64,000 nucleotides of DNA from contig NZ_JADNYK010000001.1 of the NCBI RefSeq assembly GCF_017810075.1, forward strand, positions 558,001 through 622,000. Direction: 5' to 3'. Below the pieces are notes generated by a model. It was not told where the DNA came from. It did no database searches and saw nothing but the letters and a program-made list of their open reading frames with translations. Shown piece after piece: positions 43,988 to 53,224 of the stretch. The first letter of the stretch is position 1. Each line of letters begins with the position of its first letter. The stretch is from Pseudozobellia sp. WGM2. Its GTDB lineage: Bacteria; Bacteroidota; Bacteroidia; Flavobacteriales; Flavobacteriaceae. The position numbers and the translations under genes are program-made.

Positions 43988-45106
43988 ATGAAAGTACAAC
44001 ATATATTAAAACCTTATACCCTAGGTAATATTGAATTGCCGAATCGCGTAATCATGGCACCTATGACGCGAAGTCGCGCAGATAACGAGCAAAATGCACC
44101 AACTGAAGAATTGCATGTACCATATTACACGCAACGGGCCACTGCTGGGCTTATAATTAGCGAAGGAACGCAGGTGTCGAAAAGAGCTGTCGGTTATATA
44201 AACACCCCTGGCATCCATTCTCAACCACAAGTAGATGGCTGGAAGAAAGTTACACAATCGGTTCACGAAGCGGGAGGAAGAATATTTGCACAATTATGGC
44301 ATGTGGGGAGAATTTCCCATCCAGATTTTCATAACGGTGAATTGCCGTGGGCGCCTTCTGCATTAAACCCCGAAACTGATGTCTTCACACCTGAAGGCAG
44401 TAAAAAAACCGTTACTCCGAAAGCAATGACATTGGAAGATATTGAAACTACAAAGAACGAGTTTGTGCAAGCCGCCAAAAATGCAATAGCTGCCGGTTTC
44501 GATGGTATTGAAATACATTCGTCGAACGGATATCTATTTCATCAGTTCTTCAATGGTACAAGTAATATTAGAGAAGATCAATATGGTGGAAGCATTGAAA
44601 ATAGAACTCGATTTTTCTTCGAGGTACTAGACGCCATCAAAGAGGTGTTACCACAAAATCAAATTGGTGCACGTTTCAATCCTTCACTCCATAATATTTT
44701 CGGAATGACCATGGATGAAGAAACCATACCAACATTTGACTACATAATTGAAAAATTGGATAAGGAATATGATTTGGCATACATCCATCTGTCCGAACCC
44801 TTCAATGATGTTTCAGATATCGAATTTGCAGAGCAGCATATTGCCAAACGCTACCGACCAAAATATAGCGGAACCTTAATGATCAATAGCGGATTTGACC
44901 AAGAAAAGGCAAATCAAGTTTTGGAAGAAGGTAATGCCGATTTAGTGGCTTTTGCAAAACTTTTTATCTCCAATCCTGATTTAGTAGGTCGTTTTAAGGA
45001 AGGTGTTGAAACCTCCGATTGGGATGAAAGCACATTTTATACCCCAGGAAAGGAAGGCTACCTTGACTATGAGGCAAAAACAAGAGAACTGATCCCCAAC
45101 CAATAA
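43988..45106 (+). CDS. Old-yellow-enzyme ene-reductase (NemA/alkene reductase)
   Basis: A 372-residue FMN-dependent ene-reductase. It shows the TIM-barrel start LGNIELPNRVIMAPMTRSRA, the ISEGTQVS flavin segment, QLWHVGRISH, FDGIEIHSSNGYL with the His/Asn that bind the substrate carbonyl, the DQYGGSIENRTRF loop and FAKLFISNPDL. It reduces activated C=C bonds, and in some relatives nitro compounds and nitrate esters, with NADPH. It lies 41 bp upstream of the SSADH gene, suggesting an operon for electrophile and aldehyde handling. Confidence 0.94.
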   Translation: MKVQHILKPYTLGNIELPNRVIMAPMTRSRADNEQNAPTEELHVPYYTQRATAGLIISEGTQVSKRAVGYINTPGIHSQPQVDGWKKVTQSVHEAGGRIFAQLWHVGRISHPDFHNGELPWAPSALNPETDVFTPEGSKKTVTPKAMTLEDIETTKNEFVQAAKNAIAAGFDGIEIHSSNGYLFHQFFNGTSNIREDQYGGSIENRTRFFFEVLDAIKEVLPQNQIGARFNPSLHNIFGMTMDEETIPTFDYIIEKLDKEYDLAYIHLSEPFNDVSDIEFAEQHIAKRYRPKYSGTLMINSGFDQEKANQVLEEGNADLVAFAKLFISNPDLVGRFKEGVETSDWDESTFYTPGKEGYLDYEAKTRELIPNQ

Positions 45107-45147
45107 GCCAGGAATATAATTTTAATCTAAAAAAATTTGAATTGAAT

Positions 45148-46539
45148 ATGGAAACTTTAGTAAACGGATTTTCTACAATAAACCCGGCGACGGGCGAGGA
45201 AATCAAGGAATATGAATATATGACTACCGATGAAGCTATCGGTGCAGTTGAAAAGTGTCACAAAGCATTTAAAGAATGGCGCTTAAAATCGCTTGATGAG
45301 CGTGCGAAGGTGATTAAAGCGATCGGTGAAGAACTGAAAAAAAACAAAGAAAAGTTCGTTAGCCTTATGACCCAAGAAATGGGTAAAGTATTGAAACAAA
45401 GCGGACAGGAAATAGACCTTTGCAGTGCTATTTGCGATTATACCGCTACTCAGGGCATCAAAGAACTACAAGATGAAGAAAGAGAATTGCCGAACGGGGG
45501 CAAGGGCCTAATTACCTATTCTCCAATAGGTATCGTATACGGTATTCAGCCCTGGAATTTTCCGGCATATCAAGCCGTTCGTTATTCCATTGCCAATTTA
45601 ATGGCAGGTAACGGGGTTCTTTTAAAGCATTCAAGTGGTGTAACCGGATCAGCGCTTTTATTAAAAGAAATATATGAGGCAGCAGGGTTACCCAAAGATT
45701 TGTTTACCGTGCTATTAATCGAGCATGAGCAGTCAGACAAAATAATTGAACACGAATTGGTTCGGGGCGTAACACTTACAGGAAGCCCAGATGCAGGGAA
45801 AATTATTGCTGAAAAAGCTGGTGCAGAGCTTAAAAAGACGGTGCTAGAGTTGGGTAGTAACGATGCCTATCTGGTATTTGATGATGCCGATATAGAATTG
45901 GCGGCCAAAACCAGTGTACAAGGCCGAATCTATAATAATGGTGAGACCTGTGTTGCTGCAAAGCGTTTTGTAGTAGCTGATAAGGTTTACGATGAATTTC
46001 GCGATGCTTTTGTAAAGGCGATGAAAGAGGTAAAACTTGGTGACCCTACAATTGAAGACTCTGACTTAGGACCTATGGCTCGAGAAGATTTGCGTGAGAC
46101 CTTACATGAACAGGTACAACAAAGTGTTCACAAAGGTGCCAATGTATTGCTAGGTGGCAAAATGCCCGAGGGTAAAGGGTTCTATTATCCCGCAACTATT
46201 TTAGAGAACCTTGAACCTGGTCAGCCGGCTTATGATGATGAGCTATTCGGCCCTGTGGCTTCTCTAATTCGGGCAAAAGATAACAAAGATGCCCTTAGAA
46301 TTGCCAACGATAGTCGCTTTGGGCTAGGTGGAGGAATTTTTTCCAAGGATGAGGAGAAAGCTTTCGATTTGGCAAAGAAGTATTTTGATACGGGAATGGT
46401 ATTTATCAATTCTTTCGGACTGGCCCAGCCTAATATGCCATTTGGCGGAGTAAAAAATTCAGGATATGGCCGTGAACACGGTGGCTTTGGAATACGGGAA
46501 TTTGTAAACGTAAAGTCTATCATGAAAGTAAATATGTAA
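45148..46539 (+). CDS. NAD(P)-dependent succinate-semialdehyde-type dehydrogenase
   Basis: A 463-residue cytoplasmic aldehyde dehydrogenase of the Sad (YneI) type, full length. The landmarks are [12 protein letters not shown] at the start, [11 protein letters not shown], the general base in TVLELGSND, the catalytic Cys in [12 protein letters not shown] and [16 protein letters not shown]. Start ATG 45148 is chosen over TTG 45142. It follows the ene-reductase closely and is a paralogue of the dehydrogenase at the start of the window. It oxidises short-chain semialdehydes; the exact substrate is not fixed. Confidence 0.94.
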   Translation: METLVNGFSTINPATGEEIKEYEYMTTDEAIGAVEKCHKAFKEWRLKSLDERAKVIKAIGEELKKNKEKFVSLMTQEMGKVLKQSGQEIDLCSAICDYTATQGIKELQDEERELPNGGKGLITYSPIGIVYGIQPWNFPAYQAVRYSIANLMAGNGVLLKHSSGVTGSALLLKEIYEAAGLPKDLFTVLLIEHEQSDKIIEHELVRGVTLTGSPDAGKIIAEKAGAELKKTVLELGSNDAYLVFDDADIELAAKTSVQGRIYNNGETCVAAKRFVVADKVYDEFRDAFVKAMKEVKLGDPTIEDSDLGPMAREDLRETLHEQVQQSVHKGANVLLGGKMPEGKGFYYPATILENLEPGQPAYDDELFGPVASLIRAKDNKDALRIANDSRFGLGGGIFSKDEEKAFDLAKKYFDTGMVFINSFGLAQPNMPFGGVKNSGYGREHGGFGIREFVNVKSIMKVNM

Positions 46540-46690
46540 GTACTGATATTTAATATTAAATGAAAGAGGTCAAAAGGGATTTTCGAAATGAACTTTTGAC
46601 CTTTCTCTTTACCATATTGTCTTATACGTGAAATGCTATTGGAAAAATGCATTTCCATTAGTATTTTCAAACAATTTTAAAATTAAGGAA

Positions 46691-47371
46691 ATGAAAATTA
46701 CACATTACGGGCAGAATACATTGTCCATAGAGATAGGAAGCTTTAATATTTTAATCGACCCGTTTATTACCCAAAATGAGCTTTCAAAAGACAAGGTCGA
46801 TATCATGCAACTCAAAGCGGATTATATATTTCTAACCCACGCTCATTTTGACCATACCTTAGATGCAGAGGCTATTGCAAAGAACACGGGTGCTACCATC
46901 GTAAGTAATTTTGAGATTTACAACCATTATGCTGAAAAAGGTCTGGAAGCTATGCCAATGAATCATGGCGGAGTACGAGATTTCGAGTTTGGCAGGGTCA
47001 AATATGTAAATGCGATACATACGAGCAGTTTTCCCGATGGTAGTTATGGCGGAAATCCCGGTGGTTTTGTTATAACCGCCGAAGAGAAAAGCATCTATAT
47101 ATCTGGTGATACCGCCCTGACTATGGATATGAAATTGATTCCCATGCAAACCAAAATTGATTTGGCCATTTTGCCTGTTGGAGATGTTGTAACCATGGGG
47201 GTAGACGATGCTATTATTGCGAGTGATTTTGTCGAATGCAATCGTGTTTTAGGCGTTCATTACGATGCTTTGCCCTTCACCAAAATTGACCATGAAGAAG
47301 CTAAGGCAAAATTTAATAAAGCCGGAAAAGAACTTATTCTTTTAGATGTGGGCCATTCAATAAACGTTTAA
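46691..47371 (+). CDS. UPF0173-type metal-dependent hydrolase (beta-lactamase fold)
   Basis: A 226-residue cytoplasmic metallo-hydrolase. The zinc motif is THAHFDHTLD (HxHxDH), with later ligands in MNHGG, ISGDTAL and GVHYDALPF. This pattern is that of the UPF0173/YtkL family, whose substrate is not known. Start ATG 46691 is chosen over the frame opening at 46628, which would lengthen the N-terminus past the family start. It ends at a strong terminator at 47389-47422. Confidence 0.9.
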   Translation: MKITHYGQNTLSIEIGSFNILIDPFITQNELSKDKVDIMQLKADYIFLTHAHFDHTLDAEAIAKNTGATIVSNFEIYNHYAEKGLEAMPMNHGGVRDFEFGRVKYVNAIHTSSFPDGSYGGNPGGFVITAEEKSIYISGDTALTMDMKLIPMQTKIDLAILPVGDVVTMGVDDAIIASDFVECNRVLGVHYDALPFTKIDHEEAKAKFNKAGKELILLDVGHSINV

Positions 47372-47388
47372 CCAAACTATTATATACT

Positions 47389-47422
47389 AAAAGAGCCTGA
47401 AACAACTGTTTCAGGCTCTTTT
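47389..47422. terminator. Bidirectional intrinsic terminator
   Basis: A 16-bp stem AAAAGAGCCTGAAACA / TGTTTCAGGCTCTTTT with flanking A and T runs. It separates the hydrolase gene from the convergent DJ-1/PfpI gene. Confidence 0.9.
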
Positions 47423-47441
47423 ATACTTACTCAATGAGATA

Positions 47442-48119
47442 CTAGTTTAAAGAAGCTAAAAGTTTTTCAGCGACCAATTCTGATGAAGCAGGGTTTTGGC
47501 CCGTAATCAGATTACCATCTTTAATAGCATAGGGAGCCCAATCTGCAGCTTTGGAGTATGTACCTCCGTTTTCTTTCAGCATATCTTCTACCAAGAAGGG
47601 CACTACGTCTGTAAGTTGCACTGCATCTTCTTCAGTATTGGTGAAGCCCGTAACTTTCTTACCGCTTACCAAAGGTGTACCATCTTGCTTTTTGACCTTT
47701 TTTAAGGCAGCAGGTGCATGACAAACAAAAGCAATCGGTTTTTCTTGTTTATTGAAGGCCTCTATCAACTCTATAGAAACAGAATCATTGGCCAAATCCC
47801 ATAATGGGCCGTGACCACCAGGATAGAACACCGCATCGTAATCATCAGAATTGATATCGGCCAATTTTTGTGTATTGGCAATCAATTCTTGGGCAACGCT
47901 GTCCGTATTAAATCGCTCGGTATCTTCCGTGCTGGCATCAGGTGAATCACTGCTTGGATCAATGGGTGCCGCACCCCCCTTAGGGGTAGCAATCGTAATT
48001 TTCGCTCCTTTATCCAATAAGGTATAATACGGATTGGCAAATTCTTCTACCCAAAATCCGGTTTTCTTGCCCGTTTCTCCGAGTTTATCGTGTGATGTTA
48101 AAACAAATAATATTTTCAT
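47442..48119 (-). CDS. DJ-1/PfpI-superfamily protein (Hsp31/glyoxalase-III type)
   Basis: A 225-residue class-I glutamine-amidotransferase-like protein. The nucleophile Cys is in AFVCHAPAAL, with the elbow His next to it. The N-terminal GFWVEEFANPYY carries the Glu of the family's triad, and FYPGGHGP is the oxyanion loop. The length and NPY insertion fit the Hsp31-like group, proposed to act as glyoxalase III, chaperone or deglycase. It lies 38 bp downstream of the CurA-like reductase on the same strand. Confidence 0.92.
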   Translation of the reverse strand: MKILFVLTSHDKLGETGKKTGFWVEEFANPYYTLLDKGAKITIATPKGGAAPIDPSSDSPDASTEDTERFNTDSVAQELIANTQKLADINSDDYDAVFYPGGHGPLWDLANDSVSIELIEAFNKQEKPIAFVCHAPAALKKVKKQDGTPLVSGKKVTGFTNTEEDAVQLTDVVPFLVEDMLKENGGTYSKAADWAPYAIKDGNLITGQNPASSELVAEKLLASLN

Positions 48120-48157
48120 AATTCCAATTTTTAAAAATTAAGATAGTATATCGGTTC

Positions 48158-49156
48158 TTAAGCCTTAACTATCATCTTACCTTTATTTTTTCCGTTCATT
48201 AAATCTAAGAAGGCTTGTGGAGTGTTTTCAAAACCTTCGACGATTGTTTCTTTGTATTTTAATTTTCCATCTTGAAGCCAAGAAGCCAATTGATTTATAG
48301 CTTCCGGAAATTTTTCTGCATAGTTCGAAACTATAAACCCTTGCATCAAGGCACTGTTCTTTACCAAAAATGGTTGCACGGCAAGACCCTTTGGTGTTTC
48401 CGTTTTATTATAAACAGAGATAGCTCCACAGATAATAATGCGTGCAAATCTATTGATACTGTACAATACCGCATCAGAAATGGGTCCTCCTACATTATCA
48501 AAGTAAATATCGACTCCATTAGGCGCTGCTTCTTCAATGGCAGCTTTCATGTCTTCAGTGGTTTTATAATTAATGGCATGATCAAATCCGAATTCAGAGG
48601 TAAGCATCTCCGTTTTCTCATCGCTACCGGCAATACCGATAACATTGAGGCCCAATATTTTACCGATTTGACCAACTACACTTCCTACCGCTCCGGCAGC
48701 ACCTGATACGACCAAAGTTTCCCCTTTTTTAGGCTTTCCGATTTCATGTAGGCCCAAGAAAGCAGTTAGGCCCGTCATACCTACAATACCCAAGTATGCA
48801 CTTAAGGGTGCTTTATCTTCAGAAACTTTTTGAAGGCCCTCTCCGTTATTCACCTGTTGCGACTTCCATTCCAATAAACCCGAAACAAACTCACCTTCTT
48901 CAAAATTGTCGTTTTTGGAAACCAAAACTTTGGCCACAACTCCAGAGCTAAGAGGTTGACCAACTTCATAGGGCGCCACGTAAGATTTAGCCGCACTCAT
49001 TCTACCGCGTATATAAGGGTCTACTGAAACATATTTGGTTTCAAGTAACAACTCACCCTCAGAAGGGGCAGGTGTATCTGTTTCTTTTTCAAACTCGAAA
49101 TTGTCTAATGTAGGTTCACCTACAGGTCTCTTTTTTAATAAAATTGTCTCAATCAT
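48158..49156 (-). CDS. NADP-dependent MDR reductase (CurA-like)
   Basis: A 332-residue medium-chain reductase without zinc. It starts with LKKRPVGEPTLDNF, then YVSVDPYIRGRM. The NADPH-binding Rossmann part has VVSGAAGAVGSVVGQIGKILGL, IAGSDEKT and VDIYFDNVGG. These are typical of the CurA/leukotriene-B4-dehydrogenase type, which reduces the C=C bond of alpha,beta-unsaturated carbonyls. The gene precedes the DJ-1/PfpI gene in one transcript direction and lies downstream of a TetR gene, so TetR control is plausible. Confidence 0.93.
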   Translation of the reverse strand: MIETILLKKRPVGEPTLDNFEFEKETDTPAPSEGELLLETKYVSVDPYIRGRMSAAKSYVAPYEVGQPLSSGVVAKVLVSKNDNFEEGEFVSGLLEWKSQQVNNGEGLQKVSEDKAPLSAYLGIVGMTGLTAFLGLHEIGKPKKGETLVVSGAAGAVGSVVGQIGKILGLNVIGIAGSDEKTEMLTSEFGFDHAINYKTTEDMKAAIEEAAPNGVDIYFDNVGGPISDAVLYSINRFARIIICGAISVYNKTETPKGLAVQPFLVKNSALMQGFIVSNYAEKFPEAINQLASWLQDGKLKYKETIVEGFENTPQAFLDLMNGKNKGKMIVKA

Positions 49157-49332
49157 AATTTCAATTTTTAATCTACAACCGAAAATAACTTTTCGGTACT
49201 TTTTTTACTATAAGCTGACCGTGCAACAGTCAAATCTTTATCTCTTTAGCCTATTTGTCTTGGTAGCATTTCTATAGTTTAATTTATTCAGTAACTATTT
49301 GTTATATTATTGATTATAATTTTCAGTTGTAC

Positions 49333-49911
49333 TTATACTTTAATACTGTTCCAGGCCGATTTATAGGCCTCCTGTATGTGATTTTCAGTAAGCTGGAATA
49401 CGCCCCTGTTCTGCATCAACATTAAAAATGAGAGAGGATTGATGGTATAGGCATATAAAATGTAATTCGAGAATTTTTTAATGACTCCCTCTTTCTTGCC
49501 ACGTTCCCAAAGTTCCAGTAGGGGCTGCAAATGTTTTATGCCTTCATTTCTGCTCGGCTCATCTATCATAGGAGTGTTGTCACATTGTGCCAAGAACATG
49601 GCTTCCTCACGTTCTTTTAATTTGAAATCGGCAATGCGTTTCCAAATAAGTTCAAAACCATCTTTTACAGACATATCATCGGTATAAGTTTTGAACGCAT
49701 AATCTGTAAATGATGATTTGACTTCTAGATAAACTTTGTTGACTAAATCTTGCTTGTTTTCAAAGTAGAGGTAGATAGTTGCCGGTGATACATTGGCCAT
49801 TTTCGCTATTTTCGACATTGGTGCTGCGTGAAAACCATTGTTGTTTACAAGCTCGATGGTTGCGCCAACCAGGGCATTACGTTTATCGATACTTTTCTGA
49901 AGTTTTGCCAT
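49333..49911 (-). CDS. TetR-family transcriptional regulator
   Basis: A 192-residue regulator. The helix-turn-helix is MSKIAKMANVSPATIYLYFENKQDLV at about residues 32-57, followed by an all-helical ligand domain. Start ATG 49911 is chosen over the frame opening at 49956; the extra residues would be hydrophobic and unlike the family. A candidate operator lies at 49948-49961. The nearest candidate targets are itself and the CurA-like/DJ-1 genes downstream on the same strand. Confidence 0.92.
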   Translation of the reverse strand: MAKLQKSIDKRNALVGATIELVNNNGFHAAPMSKIAKMANVSPATIYLYFENKQDLVNKVYLEVKSSFTDYAFKTYTDDMSVKDGFELIWKRIADFKLKEREEAMFLAQCDNTPMIDEPSRNEGIKHLQPLLELWERGKKEGVIKKFSNYILYAYTINPLSFLMLMQNRGVFQLTENHIQEAYKSAWNSIKV

Positions 49912-49947
49912 ATCTCTTATTGTGGATACAAAGATATAATAAAAAAG

Positions 49948-49961
49948 AATGAACATTCATT
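49948..49961. promoter_or_regulatory. Inverted-repeat operator candidate for TetR
   Basis: AATGAA-CA-TTCATT is a 6+6 inverted repeat with a 2-bp spacer, 37 bp upstream of the TetR start, and resembles AcrR/TetR-type operators. Assignment rests on symmetry and position. Confidence 0.55.
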
Positions 49962-50024
49962 TTTTAACAAAGGTTTAGATTTTCTATGGGGATAGGGGGG
50001 CATTTGATAGTACATTAAGCATAG

Positions 50025-50058
50025 TATAAGCCCACAATATCTGCTTTGTGGGCTTATA
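50025..50058. terminator. Strong stem-loop after the DUF779 gene, weak terminator candidate
   Basis: A perfect 13-bp stem, TATAAGCCCACAA / TTGTGGGCTTATA, with an 8-base loop. It lies 17 bp past the DUF779 gene stop on the minus strand. No clear T run follows on either strand, so it could be a processing or stability hairpin rather than a standard terminator. Confidence 0.5.
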
Positions 50059-50075
50059 AACAATGCTATGATTAA

Positions 50076-50444
50076 TTAAGCGTCTTTTAAAGAAGCCAGT
50101 TCGTCAAGCTCTTTTTCATTGAAGATTCTCGACTTGATTATAAATCGAATACCTAGAGGTATTTCTAAAGAAAAACTAGCACCTCTGCCTTCCACAATAT
50201 CAACCTGAAGTTGAGTATGCTTCCAATAGGTAAATTGATCTTTAGACATATAAAAATTACATTCTTCTATACTGCCTAATTTCACATCACTTTCGTTCAG
50301 CATGAGTTCCCCGTCGGGATAGCACATTGGTGCAGAACCATCACAACAACCGCCGCTTTGATAAAAAATCAGGGGGCCATGTTGCTTTTTTAAGCCCTTG
50401 ATTACCTCTCGAGCTTTATCGGTTACAAGTATACGCGCTACCAT
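50076..50444 (-). CDS. DUF779 protein, partner of the aldehyde dehydrogenase
   Basis: A 122-residue cytoplasmic protein of the DUF779 family. It starts MVARILVTDKAREVIKGL and has the conserved FYQSGGCCDGSAPMC with three cysteines that could bind a metal. It continues with DVKLGSIEECNFYM and a beta-rich C-terminus with FSLEIPLG. Family members are commonly found next to aldehyde dehydrogenase genes, and here the ALDH gene precedes it on the same strand with 3 bp between stop and start. The function is not established. Confidence 0.9.
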   Translation of the reverse strand: MVARILVTDKAREVIKGLKKQHGPLIFYQSGGCCDGSAPMCYPDGELMLNESDVKLGSIEECNFYMSKDQFTYWKHTQLQVDIVEGRGASFSLEIPLGIRFIIKSRIFNEKELDELASLKDA

Positions 50445-50447
50445 AAA

Positions 50448-51971
50448 TTAAAAGAAACCTAAGGCATTCTTGTCATGGGAAATCAACATGTTCTTATTTT
50501 GCCTGTAATGGTCGAGCATCATTTTATGGTTTTCCCTTCCAATGCCCGATTTTTTATAGCCCCCGAACGGTGCATGTGCCGGATAAAGGTGGTAGCAATT
50601 TACCCAAACACGCCCTGCTTCGACGGCTCTAGAGATTTGATATGCTTGATGCGTATCACGTGTCCATACCCCGGCTCCAAGTCCGTAAAGAGTATCGTTG
50701 GCAATGGCAATAGCTTCCTCTTCATCTTTAAAAGTTGTCACGCAAGCCACGGGTCCGAAGATTTCTTCTTGAAATACCCGCATTTTATTATTTCCTTTAA
50801 GTAACGTAGGCTGAACATAGTAACCACCTTCAAGCCCTTCGTTATAAGCGGCATCACCACCCGTTAAAACTTCGCAGCCTTCATCTTTACCTATAGCGAT
50901 ATAGTTCAATATTTTTTCATATTGGTCATTGGAAGCTTGGGCTCCCATCATTGTAGCAGGGTCTAATGGATGTCCCATCTTTATGGCTTTAACCCGTTCT
51001 ATTACCCTCTCGATAAATTCATCATAAATACTCTCTTGAATCAAGATGCGCGAAGGGCAAGTGCATACCTCGCCTTGATTTAAAGCGAACATCGCCGCGC
51101 CCTCAAGACATTTATCAAAAAATGCATCGTCAGCGTTCATGATACTTTCGAAGAATATGTTCGGACTTTTACCTCCCAATTCCAAAGTTACAGGTATTAC
51201 GTTCTTAGAGGCATATTGCATTATTAATTGCCCCGTAGTGGTTTCACCCGTAAAAGCCACTTTATTTATTCTAGAGCTCGATGCCAAGGGTTTCCCGGCT
51301 TCAACACCAAAACCATTAATCACATTAAGAACACCTTCAGGTAGAATGCCGTCAATAAGTTCCATTAATATCATTATGCCTACCGGTGTCTGTTCCGCAG
51401 GTTTTAATACCACACAATTTCCAGCAGCTAGGGCAGGAGCTATTTTCCAAGTAGCCATTAACAAAGGAAAATTCCAAGGAATTATCTGGCCTACAACACC
51501 AAGAGGTTCTTTAATATTCATAGATATGGTGGTGGAATCCAGTTCACTTACAGAACCTTCTTCAGCTCTTATAACACCGGCAAAATATCTAAAATGGTCA
51601 ACTGCCAAAGGTAGGTCGGCGGCCAGGGTTTCCCTTAGTGCCTTGCCATTGTCCCAAGTTTCTGCGCGAGCTAGGGTTTCAAGATTTTTTTCAATAACAT
51701 CTGCAATCTTTAATAGCATATTGCTACGTTCTGTGGCAGAGCTATTGTTCCATGAGGGAGCGGCTTTCCAAGCAGCATCAATGGCCAAGTTAACATCTTC
51801 ATCAGTCGATCGAGCTACTTTTGTAAAGCTGTTTCCGTCAACGGGAGATATATTCTCAAAGTATTGGCCCTTTATCGGGGCCACCCATTTGCCGCCGATA
51901 TAATTATCATACTTGTTTTTGAAACTAGGCATGACCAGTTCTTGTTTTTCTGTGGTACTTACATCACTCAT
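50448..51971 (-). CDS. Aldehyde dehydrogenase (AldB/ExaC type)
   Basis: A 507-residue full-length ALDH. The landmarks are [28 protein letters not shown], the general base in LELGGKSPN, the catalytic Cys in [11 protein letters not shown] (the pattern C-T-C is typical of the AldB/ExaC group) and [15 protein letters not shown]. It oxidises acetaldehyde-like or other short aldehydes to acids with NAD(P). It forms an operon with DUF779 downstream and is divergent from an AraC gene, the likely regulator. Confidence 0.95.
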   Translation of the reverse strand: MSDVSTTEKQELVMPSFKNKYDNYIGGKWVAPIKGQYFENISPVDGNSFTKVARSTDEDVNLAIDAAWKAAPSWNNSSATERSNMLLKIADVIEKNLETLARAETWDNGKALRETLAADLPLAVDHFRYFAGVIRAEEGSVSELDSTTISMNIKEPLGVVGQIIPWNFPLLMATWKIAPALAAGNCVVLKPAEQTPVGIMILMELIDGILPEGVLNVINGFGVEAGKPLASSSRINKVAFTGETTTGQLIMQYASKNVIPVTLELGGKSPNIFFESIMNADDAFFDKCLEGAAMFALNQGEVCTCPSRILIQESIYDEFIERVIERVKAIKMGHPLDPATMMGAQASNDQYEKILNYIAIGKDEGCEVLTGGDAAYNEGLEGGYYVQPTLLKGNNKMRVFQEEIFGPVACVTTFKDEEEAIAIANDTLYGLGAGVWTRDTHQAYQISRAVEAGRVWVNCYHLYPAHAPFGGYKKSGIGRENHKMMLDHYRQNKNMLISHDKNALGFF

Positions 51972-52171
51972 TATATTTGAAATTTAATCGTTGAACAATA
52001 ACTTTTTATTGAACAGCAATGTACAGGAATCAATCAGTGACTTTTAGTACAATTCTATCAATCAAGTGAACCATTCTATTAAATATTGCTATATTCTCAA
52101 AAATTTAAGTTAAAACAAGTGTTGTCTTAAATTTTGTCGTTAGTTTGAAGAGATATTATAATATTCCATTT

Positions 52172-53113
52172 ATGTATTTACCTGATTCCTTTTACAGTTC
52201 CCGTAAGCTGGTCAACATCGTCGAAAATCAAACCACCTACGAACTTCAAGACTCTGCCATGCACATATTTGAAACCCATGCACAGGCAAAATGGGTACAG
52301 TTGCAGTTTCGGTTACCAGTATTGGCGAGCATGCTTCAAGGGAAAAAGGTAATGCATCTAAACAATCAAAAATCATTTGATTTTCTACCTGGGGAGTCCT
52401 TGATATTACCCAGCAATGAGCTTATGTCAATTGATTTTCCCGATTCGAGCAAAAACACTCCAACACGTTGTCTGGCCCTTGAGATAGGTGAAGAACGAAT
52501 CGAACGGGTGGTGCAATTAATGAATGAGATTATGGGCAAAGTAGAGGGAGACGAGTGGAGTCTTATGGACTATAATTTTCATTTTACCAACGATGCCGGT
52601 CTTTATAAAATTATACAAAGAATTGTATACCTCTACACAGAAAATCATCCTTCAAAAGACCTGTTTGTCTCAAATATGTTACAAGAATTGATTATACGTA
52701 TTTTACAGGCCAATAGTAAAAAAATGTATGTAGAAAACACTCAAGAAATTTCTGGAAACAACCGTTTTGCCTATATAATTGAGTACATAAGGCAGAATTT
52801 GGCTCGTTCTTTAACCGTAAAAGAACTCAGTGAAAAGGCGTATATGAGTGAAAGCAATTTTTACAGGGTCTTCAAGCAAGAGTTAGGTCAATCGCCTATA
52901 GATTTTATAAATGAAGAGCGTATTGCGCTGGCAACGAAACTTTTAGAAAATAAAGAATACAACCTTACCGATGTGTTTCTTTCTTGCGGGTTTAAAAATC
53001 GTTCTTACTTCAATAGAATGTTCAAACGCCTTACAGGCACCAGCCCTGGTAGATACCAAAAGCATTTTATGCAACCGTTGGCCAAACCATTAAACCCCTC
53101 ATTAAATTCTTAA
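52172..53113 (+). CDS. AraC-family regulator of the aldehyde dehydrogenase operon
   Basis: A 313-residue regulator. The N-terminal 190 residues form the AraC-type sensing domain (FLPGESLILP and CLALEIGEERIERV visible). The C-terminal 100 residues hold two HTH motifs, with LTVKELSEKAYMSESNFYRVFKQELG and LTDVFLSCGFKNRSYFNRMFKRLTGTSP. ATG 52172 is chosen, though TTG 52145 would add nine residues. The gene is divergent from the ALDH/DUF779 operon with a 200 bp shared region, the classic arrangement for an aldehyde-responsive activator. Confidence 0.9.
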   Translation: MYLPDSFYSSRKLVNIVENQTTYELQDSAMHIFETHAQAKWVQLQFRLPVLASMLQGKKVMHLNNQKSFDFLPGESLILPSNELMSIDFPDSSKNTPTRCLALEIGEERIERVVQLMNEIMGKVEGDEWSLMDYNFHFTNDAGLYKIIQRIVYLYTENHPSKDLFVSNMLQELIIRILQANSKKMYVENTQEISGNNRFAYIIEYIRQNLARSLTVKELSEKAYMSESNFYRVFKQELGQSPIDFINEERIALATKLLENKEYNLTDVFLSCGFKNRSYFNRMFKRLTGTSPGRYQKHFMQPLAKPLNPSLNS

Positions 53114-53224
53114 AAAAAGCGGAGAATGCTTACGTAGGTCATAAAACTGTAGCATAAAACATCCATAAAGTATCGGTAATCGTACTTACCACGAAGACTA
53201 AACCAATTATTTATTTTTTGCCGG

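Noticed and set aside
46230-46670. 146-codon minus-strand frame
   Set aside because: Antisense to the SSADH gene end, no motif; shadow.
48272-48706. 144-codon + strand frame
   Set aside because: Antisense to the CurA-like gene; shadow.
51139-51903. 254-codon frame on the + strand
   Set aside because: Antisense to the aldehyde dehydrogenase and low in protein-like pattern; shadow frame.
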